A stretch of DNA of 64,000 nt, from the NCBI GenBank assembly GCA_965221445.1, contig CBDCSF010000004.1, positions 62,001 through 126,000 on the forward strand. Direction: 5' to 3'. A program made the translations under genes and the position numbers. The DNA comes from MPNP01 sp965221445. Lineage in GTDB: Bacteria > Pseudomonadota > Alphaproteobacteria > Rhodobacterales > Rhodobacteraceae. Of the stretch, positions 35,801 to 44,531 are shown piece by piece; position 1 is the stretch's first letter; each line of letters opens with the position of its first letter. A model generated the notes under the pieces. The model had not been told where the DNA came from. It searched no databases and saw nothing but the letters and a program-made list of their open reading frames with translations.

Positions 35801-37794
35801 AGAGCCTCTCCCTGGTTAAGCCTGATTGTATCAACAATGATGTCAAGGCGTTCACTGACATCCTGCCCCAGGCCACCCTGGTTAATAACGGCATCAAGCC
35901 TTTCATCATGAGCCCGTAGGGCATTCAATATCTGCCAGACAACCTTGTATCTTTTATTGTCCTTCAAGGTCTCCTCCGGACTTACGCCCGGTGGGACTCC
36001 AACAGGCAGGATGACATAGCCCATGCGTTTGCCCTCGGCCTTGCGCATGACACGACCAACAGCCTGTACAACATCAATCTGGCTTTTTCTTGGATGTAAA
36101 AAAAGAATTGCATCTAAGGCCGGAACATCCACACCTTCAGTCAAACATTTTGCATTAGAAAGAATTCGACAGATATTATTGTCCTTCTTTTCCCTAAGCC
36201 AGTTCAGTTTTTCATTCCGTTCATTTGCTCTATGCCTGCCATCCACATGACGGACTTCACAGGATAGTTCGGTTACCTGTTCTTCGTCACTATGAGACTG
36301 GTATTCGGCAATAACCTTGGGAAATTCCCTGGCAATGTTTTGGGATGAAATTATACTGTTACAAAAGGCAAGGGCACTCTTCATGGGAGCCTGGCTTTCA
36401 GCTTCACTCAATGCCAGTCCAATTTTTGCCAAAGCCTTCCAGCATCCGACAATTCTGGTGGCGTCATCAAGGTCTAGGCCTCCCTCGTCATCAGCCAGTC
36501 TTTTCTGCACAGCAGTACTGACAGCTCCTTCGTCCATGGCGAGAACAATAACCCGGTAATCCGTTAATATGCCATTCTCGACAGCGCGTCCGAAACTGTA
36601 ATGAAAGAAGACTTTACCAAATTTTTCAGGATCATCCATGGATGACAACTCAGCCTTGGCATCCCTGGCCATCGTTTTGGCATTTTCACTATAAATGCGT
36701 GGGGTGGCTGTCATATAAAGACGTTTGGACCCCTGAATAGCCTTGTTATCATGCACCTTTACAAAACTGGACTCGTCGTTGCCTTCCAGGGTTACTCCCG
36801 TGGTTCGATGTGCTTCATCGCAGATGATCAGGTCAAAAGAGGGTAGATCCCACTCTCTTTGGGCCTTTTCAATGACGTTGAGAGACTGGTATGTAGCAAA
36901 GACAACCCGCATTTGCCGTTCGGCATATTTGTAATATTCTGCGGCAAGCCTTTCGGCATTCGTAGTCGCCGGAAAAGCCAGATCCGTGGCCCTGATTTCG
37001 GCCACATCACCGGGTGATACCCTTTTTTTACCAACTTGCGAATCTGAACAGACCGCAAAGGCAACCAGATCACTTCTGGTATTACTGCACCATTCCCGAA
37101 TTGTTTGCGACATCAGGGCCAGTGAGGGAACCAAAACCAGAACAATCCCGGATGTCTTCGTGACTTCCTCAGCCACACTAAGTCCTATCATGGTTTTGCC
37201 CGTGCCACATGCCATGATGAGTTTGCCACGGTCAGCATCCTCAAATCCCTGCATCGTTTGTTCGAGAGCGTCCTGCTGGTCCGGACGCAATTCCTTCGGT
37301 TCATACCTTGTTATATTCCCGGTTGCCTCAAATTGAGACCAATCCACCGCACTTTGTCGCAAGGTTTCCAGTCCGATAACGGTACCTGGAAGTGTCTGCT
37401 GACAAAAGGTGTTTTGGGCATTGCCCGACCAATCCTTTTCCGTAGTCTCGACGATCATGCGTTCGGCAAACCATCCATTGGATGTATCAGCAATAAAACT
37501 GTCTATGTCCTGCTTGGAAATAGTTGTATCGGGGGAATAAAGTTTTACCTGGATGGCCATATAGTTTTCATCTATCAGGGTGCCCACAAGATCCGTACCG
37601 GTATCCTTTCCCGTTAGTCCCTGGCGGTGGGCCCAATCCTGATAGGTTTCAACCCTGGTCAATCGTCGGCTCTGTACAGGATCGACCATCAACCATTTTT
37701 GAACAATCTTTTCAAAGGCCGTACCTTTATCCCGTGAAGATATGGCTTTTTCTCTTATATTATTAATTATGCTGTCAAATGCTGCTCTTGGCAT
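32854..37794 (-). CDS. Single-chain type ISP restriction-modification enzyme
   Basis: 1,646 aa, the usual size for LlaGI/LlaBIII-type enzymes. Domains in order: N-terminal Mrr-like nuclease (GTDLVGTLIDENYMAIQVKL, about 60-80, with D...QVK), SF2 translocase (GTGKTMIGLSV near 197; DEAH near 330), helical coupler, N6-adenine methyltransferase (DPFTGTGSF; NPPW), and a C-terminal target recognition domain. Methylates and, on unmethylated foreign DNA, translocates and cuts. Monocistronic. Oddity: near 33590-33840 the segment AICIPGIG...QCFPRYRF is followed by a second, out-of-frame copy (AICVPGIG...CFPRWRF), leaving a novel linker in the actual frame (see findings). Confidence 0.9.
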   Translation of the reverse strand: MPRAAFDSIINNIREKAISSRDKGTAFEKIVQKWLMVDPVQSRRLTRVETYQDWAHRQGLTGKDTGTDLVGTLIDENYMAIQVKLYSPDTTISKQDIDSFIADTSNGWFAERMIVETTEKDWSGNAQNTFCQQTLPGTVIGLETLRQSAVDWSQFEATGNITRYEPKELRPDQQDALEQTMQGFEDADRGKLIMACGTGKTMIGLSVAEEVTKTSGIVLVLVPSLALMSQTIREWCSNTRSDLVAFAVCSDSQVGKKRVSPGDVAEIRATDLAFPATTNAERLAAEYYKYAERQMRVVFATYQSLNVIEKAQREWDLPSFDLIICDEAHRTTGVTLEGNDESSFVKVHDNKAIQGSKRLYMTATPRIYSENAKTMARDAKAELSSMDDPEKFGKVFFHYSFGRAVENGILTDYRVIVLAMDEGAVSTAVQKRLADDEGGLDLDDATRIVGCWKALAKIGLALSEAESQAPMKSALAFCNSIISSQNIAREFPKVIAEYQSHSDEEQVTELSCEVRHVDGRHRANERNEKLNWLREKKDNNICRILSNAKCLTEGVDVPALDAILFLHPRKSQIDVVQAVGRVMRKAEGKRMGYVILPVGVPPGVSPEETLKDNKRYKVVWQILNALRAHDERLDAVINQGGLGQDVSERLDIIVDTIRLNQGEALEIGRRVHEDIDHGQNRGMTPLIVDEFSQAVMARIVEKCGTRDYWEDWAQDVAKIAERHVTRITSLVKMDGSDAQGFFRDFLNELRGNINGSITEADAIEMLAQHLITRPVFEAVFEGESAFTDKNPVSQSMQELLPVIDEANIKSEADNLERFYASVQRRARGINDPRARQNLITELYETFFSKAFKETSDKLGIVYTPMAIVDFIIHSINDVLQEEFDQTLASEGVHILDPFTGTGSFITRLLQTGVIPKQDLERKYREEIHANEIVLLAYYIAAVNIETAFRSAALKNDYIEFPGICLTDTFAMQEGKNAFDFYMPDNSGRIKRQNEKTIQVILGNPPWRAGQSDHDYKQLSKRIRDTYVERSTATNRNSLYDSYKMAIRWASDRIGEKGVIGMVTNGSWLDGNVDSGVRACLAEEFTTIHVLDLRGNLRKYDREKKEGGNVFNVMVPVSIMFLVKNPHARHKECTIHYRDIGDRLSRKDKLDLLNTAGSLKNIEGWEKINPDDRYDWIAKQEEGFENLYPLGTKEAKAGKTSGTLFELFSRGYATGKDVYIYNYSKEICLQNAELMISDYQSALAELGDNPSTEEAKEVALKHSDNTHWDRELINNLRRGKEVFFSPDKMIESQYRPFVKQNCYADYNLASMKYQQDRIFPMGGAFVNRAICIPGIGTTMPFSVLVTETMPDLELVSKSQCFPRYRFKTRQSVSRALEPTNPIRPLLPTECQTSTCLKQDVNVSQDGDSAGDGGVFDEAPTHKVKGLLQEDHPENDLEPIDNITDSALGMFQTHYRDNRISKDDIFDYVYGVLHAPDFRNSYPVALSRQLPRIPLAEDFRSFATAGQKLSDLHLGYETCPEYDLQLDYTGEGEVQSHHFKLGTQPMKFARNDDITDPSVLIINPHLKLTGIPDEAHDYLVNGRTPLEWYMDRYKIKTDSKSGIVNDANTWFDKPEGLVTAIRRIVYVSVETTRIVNALPSSIKDRVSS

Positions 37795-37959
37795 ATTTCC
37801 CTACTTTCCTTAATGCTCGGTTGCATTTCCAGTGTTATGGATACTTCCAATTTCTGTCAGTAAATCAGCTATTAAACTAATTTTTGCAGTCATGTAACCT
37901 TCTTTTGATATTACCTTGCATAGACGACGTGGGGATGTATCATCACCCGCTGGGATCTG

Positions 37960-38316
37960 CTGTCAACTGGTCATAGTTCAGCCGTTTGCCGACCATCATC
38001 CTGATGCTGACCGGCATGATGTCAAGGGTGTTATTGGGCGAAGATTATACCTGGTTACAAATTCATTTAGATAACGGTCCAGATGTTCGTTGCTGAAATG
38101 GTCAAAGGTACCGTGATAACTCCTTTTCAGCAAAGGGCAGAAGGATTCAATGCCGATGGTATAGGCCATACCCTGAACATAACTGGCTGACAGAATGGTT
38201 GACGGTCAGATGTTTATACAGCAAACCCTGATAGGAGCGATGTTTATCGGAAACGACAGTTGTTCCCGGTGCAACTGTTTCGATTACAAACCCCTGCAGA
38301 TTGTCCTTGCTGGGGC
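37960..38316 (-). pseudogene. ISXO2-like (IS1595 family) transposase remnant
   Basis: Minus-strand fragments in shifting frames: NLQGFVIETVAPGTTVVSDK, HRSYQGLLYKHLTVNHSVS, then after a frameshift MAYTIGIESFCPLLKRSYHG and TFDHFSNEHLDRYLNEF. This is the C-terminal catalytic region of an ISXO2 transposase (D, N, E pattern). N-terminal part missing; no inverted repeats found. Dead element. Confidence 0.65.
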
Positions 38317-38531
38317 ATGGTAACTCTCATTTTTATTGTTTTTTGTGGTTGTGATTTTATTGTATGTATTCAAGTATGTAATCCCCAAACGGAACCTCTT
38401 GGCATAGAGTTGCTGAGGAAAACAATTACAGGGTTACATTTCATACTGTCATTCCAAATGAGTACATAAGGGAAGAATTTGCAAAGATAGTATATCCTCC
38501 GGAATTACAGCAGTAATTCAGAAGAGTATCA

Positions 38532-38927
38532 TTGGAGACCAACGATTCAAGTCTCCAACTTTACAAGAATCCCACACCTGATGTTGAAGCGAATGAATTT
38601 TCTTCCCCGGATGAAAAAAGAAAATTAGCAGAAACCCAATATATAAGAGAATCCAACAAAGATTTGCGGGCAAACCGCAAACTCAGTTGGATTTACGCCA
38701 AATGGGTGTTTTGTTACCTTGTTTCGTACTCGGTCTTTGTTGGATTACTTTTACTTGCATCAGGATATAAAATATTTGGATTCGTATTGGACAAAAATGT
38801 CCTGAATTTCCTTGTAGGATCTACTGCTGCAAGTGCGATTGGTCTGGTTCTGGAAGTAACGACCGGCCTGTTCAAACCTTTGAAAAAAAGACTGGCATCC
38901 TTTCCAATTGACGTGAAAACTGCTTAA
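38532..38927 (+). CDS. Small two-helix membrane protein
   Basis: 131 aa. A charged N-terminal half (about 1-50) is followed by two hydrophobic helices: WVFCYLVSYSVFVGLLLLAS and NFLVGSTAASAIGLVLEVTT. TTG 38532 is the only plausible start after an upstream stop. No recognised family. Topology resembles small membrane-anchored effectors, but nothing more can be said. Confidence 0.5.
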   Translation: METNDSSLQLYKNPTPDVEANEFSSPDEKRKLAETQYIRESNKDLRANRKLSWIYAKWVFCYLVSYSVFVGLLLLASGYKIFGFVLDKNVLNFLVGSTAASAIGLVLEVTTGLFKPLKKRLASFPIDVKTA

Positions 38928-39070
38928 AGTCCAATTTACCTCTATCATTTTCATTTTGACTAACGAATTCAAACTCTGAAGTATCTGTCTCCGAAATCCA
39001 CCTCATTTCAATTCTTGCCAGTTGGCTCTATTCCATTATATAATGAAGGAGACGTAATTATTGGAATGTT

Positions 39071-39385
39071 ATGATGCACCAGCTCATTGCCGACAAGAAA
39101 GAAGAGATCGCTGAGGTCTGCCGCAGATATGATGTGGCGAGACTGGAGATTTACGGTTCAGCTGCCAGAGGAACTGATTTTAACCCGGAAACTAGTGATG
39201 CTGATTTCCTTGTGGAATACAATCCACCCCAGTTACCGGGACTGTTCCGGCGATATTTTGGCATGATCAGGGATCTTGAGGACGTACTTGACCGGAATGT
39301 TGATCTGACTCGTAAGGGTGCCATTACCAACCCTTCCCTGAAGGTATCAATCGAAAAGGATTGTGAAGTGGTCTATGAAACGTGA
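39071..39385 (+). CDS. mntA: MntA-like nucleotidyltransferase antitoxin (intact pair)
   Basis: 104 aa. The GSAARGTDFNPETSDADF motif has GS and DxD. Antitoxin of the MntA-HepT system: adds AMP to a Tyr next to the HEPN active site. About 60% of the first 50 residues match the orphan copy at 11271. The gene for its HEPN partner starts inside its 3' end (11-bp overlap), the classic arrangement. Confidence 0.85.
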   Translation: MMHQLIADKKEEIAEVCRRYDVARLEIYGSAARGTDFNPETSDADFLVEYNPPQLPGLFRRYFGMIRDLEDVLDRNVDLTRKGAITNPSLKVSIEKDCEVVYET

Positions 39386-39761
39386 TCCCCTGAAGTTGCT
39401 GAATGATATAATATCTGCAATTGAAGAAATACTGGAAGATGCTGAGGGAATGAACCTACAGGATTATCTACAGGCCAGAAGTAAAAGGAGAGCTGTGGAA
39501 CGCTGTTTCACAATTATTGGTGAGGCTTTATATGTCCTTGAAAAGCTGGATTCCACCTGGGCTACAAGAATTTCCAGTCTGCAGGATTTTGTAAGGTTTC
39601 GCCATGTATTGGTACATGGATATCATAAAGTGGATGATGAAGTTGTATGGACGGCAGTCACTGACGATCTACCGCTTTTATACAGAACAGTTTGTGATCT
39701 CAGGAATGAACTTGATCCTCCCCGACGGGAATCACCTTCTTCCGGACCTAAAATAATATAG
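39375..39761 (+). CDS. hepT: HepT-like HEPN RNase toxin
   Basis: 128 aa from ATG 39375 (a GTG at 39363 is also in frame). HEPN/DUF86 fold with R-x4-H-x-Y: RFRHVLVHGYHK (about residues 75-86). The Tyr is the known AMPylation target in HepT. An RNase toxin neutralised by the upstream MntA. Full length, and unlike the two truncated HEPN copies at 11572 and 29888 it should be functional. Confidence 0.85.
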   Translation: MKRDPLKLLNDIISAIEEILEDAEGMNLQDYLQARSKRRAVERCFTIIGEALYVLEKLDSTWATRISSLQDFVRFRHVLVHGYHKVDDEVVWTAVTDDLPLLYRTVCDLRNELDPPRRESPSSGPKII

Positions 39762-39792
39762 AACTTGCCGCACCAAAACTGAATAAAATTAA

Positions 39793-41244
39793 TCATGGTG
39801 TCGAATTTATTACAGATTTTGCCTGTTCATTCTTATCCAATGATGATTCCTGATGTTTATCCTGTGACAATGTAGGGTCAATTGCAATCTGTTTATCACC
39901 TTTCGGAGTTTCTATTCCACAATCAAACTGTAGTTCCTTCATACGTTGCTCGATATCTTTCTTCATTACTGCATCAGGTTTTTCTCCCCGACCGGTATTG
40001 ACGATGATTTTCAGGCTGGTTCCTGTTGTCAATTTCGTCTGGCCATCATGGGGTTTCAGGGCCATTTCGATGTCTTCCTTTGAAAGATATTCAAGATAAG
40101 ACCGGACACCAGCCACCGGACAAGACCATCCTTCAGGCACAAGCCACTCCCTGGGAAGGGTAAGATAGACCCGCATACGACCATAATTCTGCCAGATATC
40201 AGTCTCTATTCCTGCTTCCTCAAATTTGGAGGCAAGTGTTTCCACCCTTGATGGAGATACACCATTTCGGTTCATTCTCATTCCTCCCTTACCATCAGCG
40301 ATAGAAATAAAATTCGGATTCTCGGTAATTGCCTCCAGCTCCATCAGGGCATTGTGCTGGTTGACACCATGTTCCCTGAAGAGGTCCGGCTGAACTGGAC
40401 ACTCGAAGAGGAGAGGACAAAAGCTCCTTTCATGGGCCACCATTCTTTCAATGACATCTGAAAGCAAGCAATGGTATGGTCCCTGTCTGACAATTTCATA
40501 ATTCCTTAGCATTTGGGCCTGTTCATGATTCAGGTGATAACGTAGCCCGAGCTCCTCATAGGGTTGCCAGGGCAGACTCTTTTCCTCATGCCACCACCGG
40601 TATTGCCTGAAGGCTTTCCGTAGTGTGGAATCCCGGCATTCATCGACACTGAATCCCTCCTGCCAGATTCCCTGAAACCGAACCAGGGCACTGCCATCAG
40701 GAAACTGGAAACGGTCAGCATCCCACTTGTCCCAGGAGGATTTATGACCCCCTTCTTCCAGACAGTCCCGAACCATCCGTCTGGAATCTTCACGGGAATT
40801 GCTATAGGTATGGTATTGCCTGTAATCGTGTAAAAGTTGAACAGCTGTTGTCGGATGGTCATGTTGCCCCAAACCTTTCCACCAGTTCTCGATGTGGTCC
40901 GGCATTCGCCCGTCATACCAATAGGGAATTTCAAAGCCTGGATCGGGTTTGTCCTTCCTTCCTGGTTCCCTTGCCACCAGATACTGAAGATCCGGATCAC
41001 GACACTGTTTACCGGTAAATCCTATACACCAGTAATGGCTTTCCTCTGATGATACAAGGGCTGATTCATCCGGAAACTCCTGGCGGATAACCTTACCCTT
41101 TCTGGTGGTTTCGACACCAAGGGTTTCGGCAATCTGTTCTGGACAAAAATGACAGGGTTGTCCTGAATATTGCCGAAATATTTTTTCCGCAGTGGATAGG
41201 TGAAACCTGTTCCCTGCGTTCAAGACAGGTGACTTAACGGTCAT
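39793..41244 (-). CDS. Modular protein: fusion of the two paralogue types
   Basis: 483 aa, no recognised family. Residues about 15-330 match the protein at 42348 along its length: FPDESALV...WCIGFTGKQCRDPDL, a second FPDGSALVRFQGIWQEGFSV copy, YEELGLRYHLNHEQAQML, and MVAHERSFCPLLFE. Residues about 335-440 match the C-terminus of the protein at 43415: SRVETLASKFEEAGIETDIW, YLTLPREWL, KEDIEMALKPHDG, and LKIIVNTGRGE. It therefore looks like a fusion of the two neighbouring gene types. Start overlaps the end of 41241 (ATGA). No signal or membrane helix; cytosolic. Function unknown. Confidence 0.6.
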   Translation of the reverse strand: MTVKSPVLNAGNRFHLSTAEKIFRQYSGQPCHFCPEQIAETLGVETTRKGKVIRQEFPDESALVSSEESHYWCIGFTGKQCRDPDLQYLVAREPGRKDKPDPGFEIPYWYDGRMPDHIENWWKGLGQHDHPTTAVQLLHDYRQYHTYSNSREDSRRMVRDCLEEGGHKSSWDKWDADRFQFPDGSALVRFQGIWQEGFSVDECRDSTLRKAFRQYRWWHEEKSLPWQPYEELGLRYHLNHEQAQMLRNYEIVRQGPYHCLLSDVIERMVAHERSFCPLLFECPVQPDLFREHGVNQHNALMELEAITENPNFISIADGKGGMRMNRNGVSPSRVETLASKFEEAGIETDIWQNYGRMRVYLTLPREWLVPEGWSCPVAGVRSYLEYLSKEDIEMALKPHDGQTKLTTGTSLKIIVNTGRGEKPDAVMKKDIEQRMKELQFDCGIETPKGDKQIAIDPTLSQDKHQESSLDKNEQAKSVINSTP

Positions 41245-42224
41245 GGTGTGATACCTGCAGCTGTATCATGTCCAGCATGATCCTTTCCCTTGCCCGGCGG
41301 GTCTATCCTTATCCTGATTCTTTCAACAAGATTTCGAAAGAGTGCCTCATGACGGTCATGGGCAGCAGGATCGGAAACCGTTGGTATGAATTCCCTGGAT
41401 ACGGCAGGACTATGGGTAATGGCACGGGTCAGCATCCTGTTTTCAGAACCTCCCTCGGACTTGACCTGCCTGATGACAGCACTTGCCAGGGCATATCCGA
41501 AAATGGGTACTTTGGGAGGTTCAATATCCAGGTCCTGCAGATACCTGTTCAGGTCTGATGTCCAGATTCCCGTCCAGCCATATATAGCAAATGCATTCCT
41601 GCCATTCTTGTCCAGACTGGCTTCCAGACTTTTCCCGACCTTCTCCCTGTTTCGGGATGATTGAGATCGAAGTGCCTGCTCAATCTGTCCACCAAGACCA
41701 CCGGTGGCAAAATCATTTAAGTCAATGCTGGTTTTCTTTCCCTTATCGATTGACTGTGCGGTCTCGGGGTCAATCATCATGGTTTCAAGGGGAATGACAT
41801 CAATAAGGCTTCCAGATTGCATGATTTTTCGAAACCTGTCCTTCCTGTTTGTCAGGGCTTCAGCTACCGGAACCGGTTCACCATCCTGGAAACCACGCCA
41901 CAGAACCTCGGTTTCTCTGGTTCCATCCGTCTTGATCATGGCTATATAGGCTGCCTTTCCTGCCGTAAAGGCATCCGAACAGGCTTCAAAAAGGTCGGCT
42001 TGGGACCTCGCGGTTGTGGTTTCATCGGTATTGAGAATGAAGGCCCGGTACATGGTGGCATTGTTGGTTTTAAACCGTCTGATGCCACCTCCGAGTTCCA
42101 GTACCGGTGCGATTTGTATGGGAACATGGGCCACAATACTTTCACCATCGGACAGGGGCAGATCACCTTCACTGATGGTTTTGTTATTGAGTGGCCAACC
42201 CCTTGTCTGTTCTTTCTGCTTCAC
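41241..42224 (-). CDS. Unknown protein, first gene of second pair
   Basis: About 327 aa from GTG 42224, chosen because AGAGGAG lies six bases upstream; an ATG at 42278 is in frame but has no ribosome site. Unrecognised family; contains GGLGGQIEQALRSQSSRNRE and FAIYGWTGIWTSDLNRYLQD. Not visibly related to the other three genes of the cassette, so it may supply a different activity, e.g. the partner or effector. A 22-bp element at 42283-42304 lies 59 bp upstream of the GTG. Coupled to 39793 by a 4-bp overlap. Confidence 0.55.
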   Translation of the reverse strand: MKQKEQTRGWPLNNKTISEGDLPLSDGESIVAHVPIQIAPVLELGGGIRRFKTNNATMYRAFILNTDETTTARSQADLFEACSDAFTAGKAAYIAMIKTDGTRETEVLWRGFQDGEPVPVAEALTNRKDRFRKIMQSGSLIDVIPLETMMIDPETAQSIDKGKKTSIDLNDFATGGLGGQIEQALRSQSSRNREKVGKSLEASLDKNGRNAFAIYGWTGIWTSDLNRYLQDLDIEPPKVPIFGYALASAVIRQVKSEGGSENRMLTRAITHSPAVSREFIPTVSDPAAHDRHEALFRNLVERIRIRIDPPGKGKDHAGHDTAAGITP

Positions 42225-42282
42225 TGCATTCTCCTCTGTAAATTCATGAATGTCCGCCCTTGTTGGGCCCTTGGTCATGATG

Positions 42283-42304
42283 TTCGGTCTGCATGTGCAA
42301 ATGT
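42283..42304 (-). promoter_or_regulatory. 22-bp element upstream of second gene pair
   Basis: Identical on the same strand to 44532-44553 (core GCATGTGCAAATGT on plus). It lies 59 bp before the GTG at 42224; the other copy lies 68 bp before the ATG at 44464. Candidate shared operator or activator site for the two operons. Confidence 0.55.
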
Positions 42305-42347
42305 CAAAAATCCAGGTTATTCTTTCAGGAGTGGAGTACGGATGAAT

Positions 42348-43418
42348 TCACAGGGGAGTCTGCCGAACTGGTTCAGGGGATGCATCAAGGAGAATATTCC
42401 GGAATTCCGTTTGCTGGTTGTCGGTTACAAGGTCGGCACCGTATTCAATGAGGGGGTAGAAACTCCATTCATGTTGCATGATCCTTTCCCTTGCTTCGGA
42501 CAGGATCTCATCAGGATTGAGAAAATGCCGATTACGATCCAACCTGTACATGTTAAGGAGAAGCAGGGAAGCCTGATCACGACCAAGTCGGAACTTCAAG
42601 TCCAGTTCTTCATACTCCTGATAAGGGAAAACCAGATGGGGCTCAAATCTGGTACATGTCCAGGGGCGACTGGTTGCCAATGCTGCAATGAGGACAGGGT
42701 TATGACACTCTTCTACATTGAAGCCCAGTTTCAGGTTCATGCCTTTTAAATGATTGTAGTGACGAACGAGTGCACTTTCGTCCGTAAACTCAATTCGAGC
42801 ATTTACCTGATCTGAATTATCTCCCCTTCCTGTCGGTTCAAGGGTAGTGTTGGTGTCAGCTGCCATAAGCAGATCCTTGATCCTGTTCCAATTGCCGTCA
42901 ACCGGCTGGCCAAATTCATCCAAATTGGTTTCAAGGAATCGGGAAGCCATGGTGGAGGGGAAGGACCTTTCCAATCCATCCAACCATTCCTCGACATCAC
43001 CTGGCAGGTCTCCCCTGTACCAGCTGGGGAAAACAAATCCTGGATCAGATTTCCTCCCGTTTCTGTCATGGTCCTCTTCCCAGGTCAAGACATCCCGTAT
43101 TCTCGGATCTTCACATAGGTCGGCCGTAAATCCAATATCCCAGGAGCCATCATTGCTGGCAATATTGATGGCCGATTGGTCACGGAATTCATGACGGGTA
43201 ACACCATCCTCAAGAAAATTACTTGTATTGCTGGTTGCCTTGGCTCCCAGCATGACACAGACTTCCCCGAGATCAAAATCGCCATATTTTTTCTCCCGGA
43301 GCCATTGGGGATCATGAAACATTTTTCGGGCAACCCGTTCGGACATAGACAATGGGTTGCTTGCGGTTGTTCTTTTTGGTGTCATTAACCGCGTTTCACC
43401 TTCAGATAACGAACTCAT
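42348..43418 (-). CDS. Modular protein with two FxDxSAxV-type repeats
   Basis: 356 aa, unrecognised. Two copies of the module: FRDQSAINIASNDGSWDIGF followed by TADLCEDPRIRDVL, and FTDESALVRHYNHLKGMNLK followed by LGFNVEECHNPVLI. Then YEELDLKFRLGRDQASLL and IMQHEWSFYPLIEYG. The whole length aligns with the first two-thirds of 39793. A Met inside (MSERVARKMF) could be an alternative start, but ATG 43418 overlaps the upstream stop by 4 bp and is preferred. Cytosolic; function unknown. Confidence 0.6.
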   Translation of the reverse strand: MSSLSEGETRLMTPKRTTASNPLSMSERVARKMFHDPQWLREKKYGDFDLGEVCVMLGAKATSNTSNFLEDGVTRHEFRDQSAINIASNDGSWDIGFTADLCEDPRIRDVLTWEEDHDRNGRKSDPGFVFPSWYRGDLPGDVEEWLDGLERSFPSTMASRFLETNLDEFGQPVDGNWNRIKDLLMAADTNTTLEPTGRGDNSDQVNARIEFTDESALVRHYNHLKGMNLKLGFNVEECHNPVLIAALATSRPWTCTRFEPHLVFPYQEYEELDLKFRLGRDQASLLLLNMYRLDRNRHFLNPDEILSEARERIMQHEWSFYPLIEYGADLVTDNQQTEFRNILLDASPEPVRQTPL

Positions 43419-44464
43419 GGTTTCATTCCACCTGGTGTTGGATTATTCGGTTTTTCTTCAAATCTCCCCTTACCTGCCAGGTCGTGGATAACCATTGTGT
43501 TTTCATGTACTGAAGGTTCCAGGAGTCCCTGACTGATCATCGCTTCCCTGATACGTGTCTTGAGACCATTGCCAATCACTTGATTGATGTCGGAGCGGCC
43601 TGAATTGACAAAAATTTTCAACCTTTCGAATTCCTGATCAAACATGGAACCGTCATGGGGTTGCCGTGCCTGTTCCATATCCTCCCTGGTGTTATAGTCA
43701 AAATACGATTGAATCCTTACCATTGGCCAGTCATCATGGTTGATCCACTCAGGGGGTAGGGTAAGATAGTTTCGTAAACGGTTGTTACCCTGCCAGATAT
43801 CTGTTTCAATACCTGCTTCCTCCAGTTTGTTGGAGAGGGTTTCAATTCGGGAAAGGGATTTTTCCGGTTTTTGGGATTTTGTGTGATTGATGGATTCCCT
43901 GACCCTGCCATAGGACCAGGTCAGATAACCACCCTCGAGATAGGTCAGGATTGAGGAACCATCCCTGAAGAGGTAACAGGTCTCTTCGGTGGTGCCAGGC
44001 CAGTTCAGCTCATTCGACGGATGGATTGACACGGCTTTTTTTCTCAAGTCACCAAGGATGTCCTCCAGATCCAGTCGATCATGAAGATAGCCGAGGTTGT
44101 CCAGTATCATGCTTTGGGCCTCGTTCATGCCGGTTTCGGCAAATTCATCCCGCCACCAGTTTTCCTCTTCCAGAATAATGTCCGCTGTCTGCCCTGGATA
44201 GATCCGGCTTATTGACATGGCGGATTCGAGAATTCGTCTGAATTCATCACGAGAAATTTCTCCACTTGCATAGTAGGAATAACCTCTTGGCCAGTTTTCC
44301 AGATCTTCATTTTCCTGGTCGGTCCACCAGTCCTCATCCTCCCGGATCTTTCGTGCCTCTTCAACGTTGCCAGCCTCCTTGGCAATTCTGGTCAGCTCGT
44401 CCTCGCTGATATTGTGGGTAAGCCAGTAATCCGGCCATTCCCTTGCCAATTCCCCCTTTTTCAT
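43415..44464 (-). CDS. Modular protein with tandem WWxDE repeats
   Basis: 349 aa, unrecognised. Two N-terminal repeats of about 50 aa each end in REDEDWWTDQENEDL and LEEENWWRDEFAETG. A degenerate module copy follows, YLFRDGSSILTYLEGGYLTW, then the C-terminal block shared with 39793: SRIETLSNKLEEAGIETDIW, YLTLPPEWI, REDMEQARQPHDG, LKIFVNSGRSD. Good ribosome site GGAGAAGAAGG before ATG 44464. First gene of the first operon pair. Confidence 0.6.
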   Translation of the reverse strand: MKKGELAREWPDYWLTHNISEDELTRIAKEAGNVEEARKIREDEDWWTDQENEDLENWPRGYSYYASGEISRDEFRRILESAMSISRIYPGQTADIILEEENWWRDEFAETGMNEAQSMILDNLGYLHDRLDLEDILGDLRKKAVSIHPSNELNWPGTTEETCYLFRDGSSILTYLEGGYLTWSYGRVRESINHTKSQKPEKSLSRIETLSNKLEEAGIETDIWQGNNRLRNYLTLPPEWINHDDWPMVRIQSYFDYNTREDMEQARQPHDGSMFDQEFERLKIFVNSGRSDINQVIGNGLKTRIREAMISQGLLEPSVHENTMVIHDLAGKGRFEEKPNNPTPGGMKP

Positions 44465-44531
44465 CCTTCTTCTCCAGCTGTTTCAGAAAAATCATGGCGA
44501 CCTGTCGGGACAGGTCCCCCTAACCAGCACT

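Noticed and set aside
41817..42749. 310-codon plus-strand ORF across the cassette
   Set aside because: It crosses the intergenic gap and two minus-strand genes with overlapping starts and shared modules; it has no recognisable content and is a shadow.
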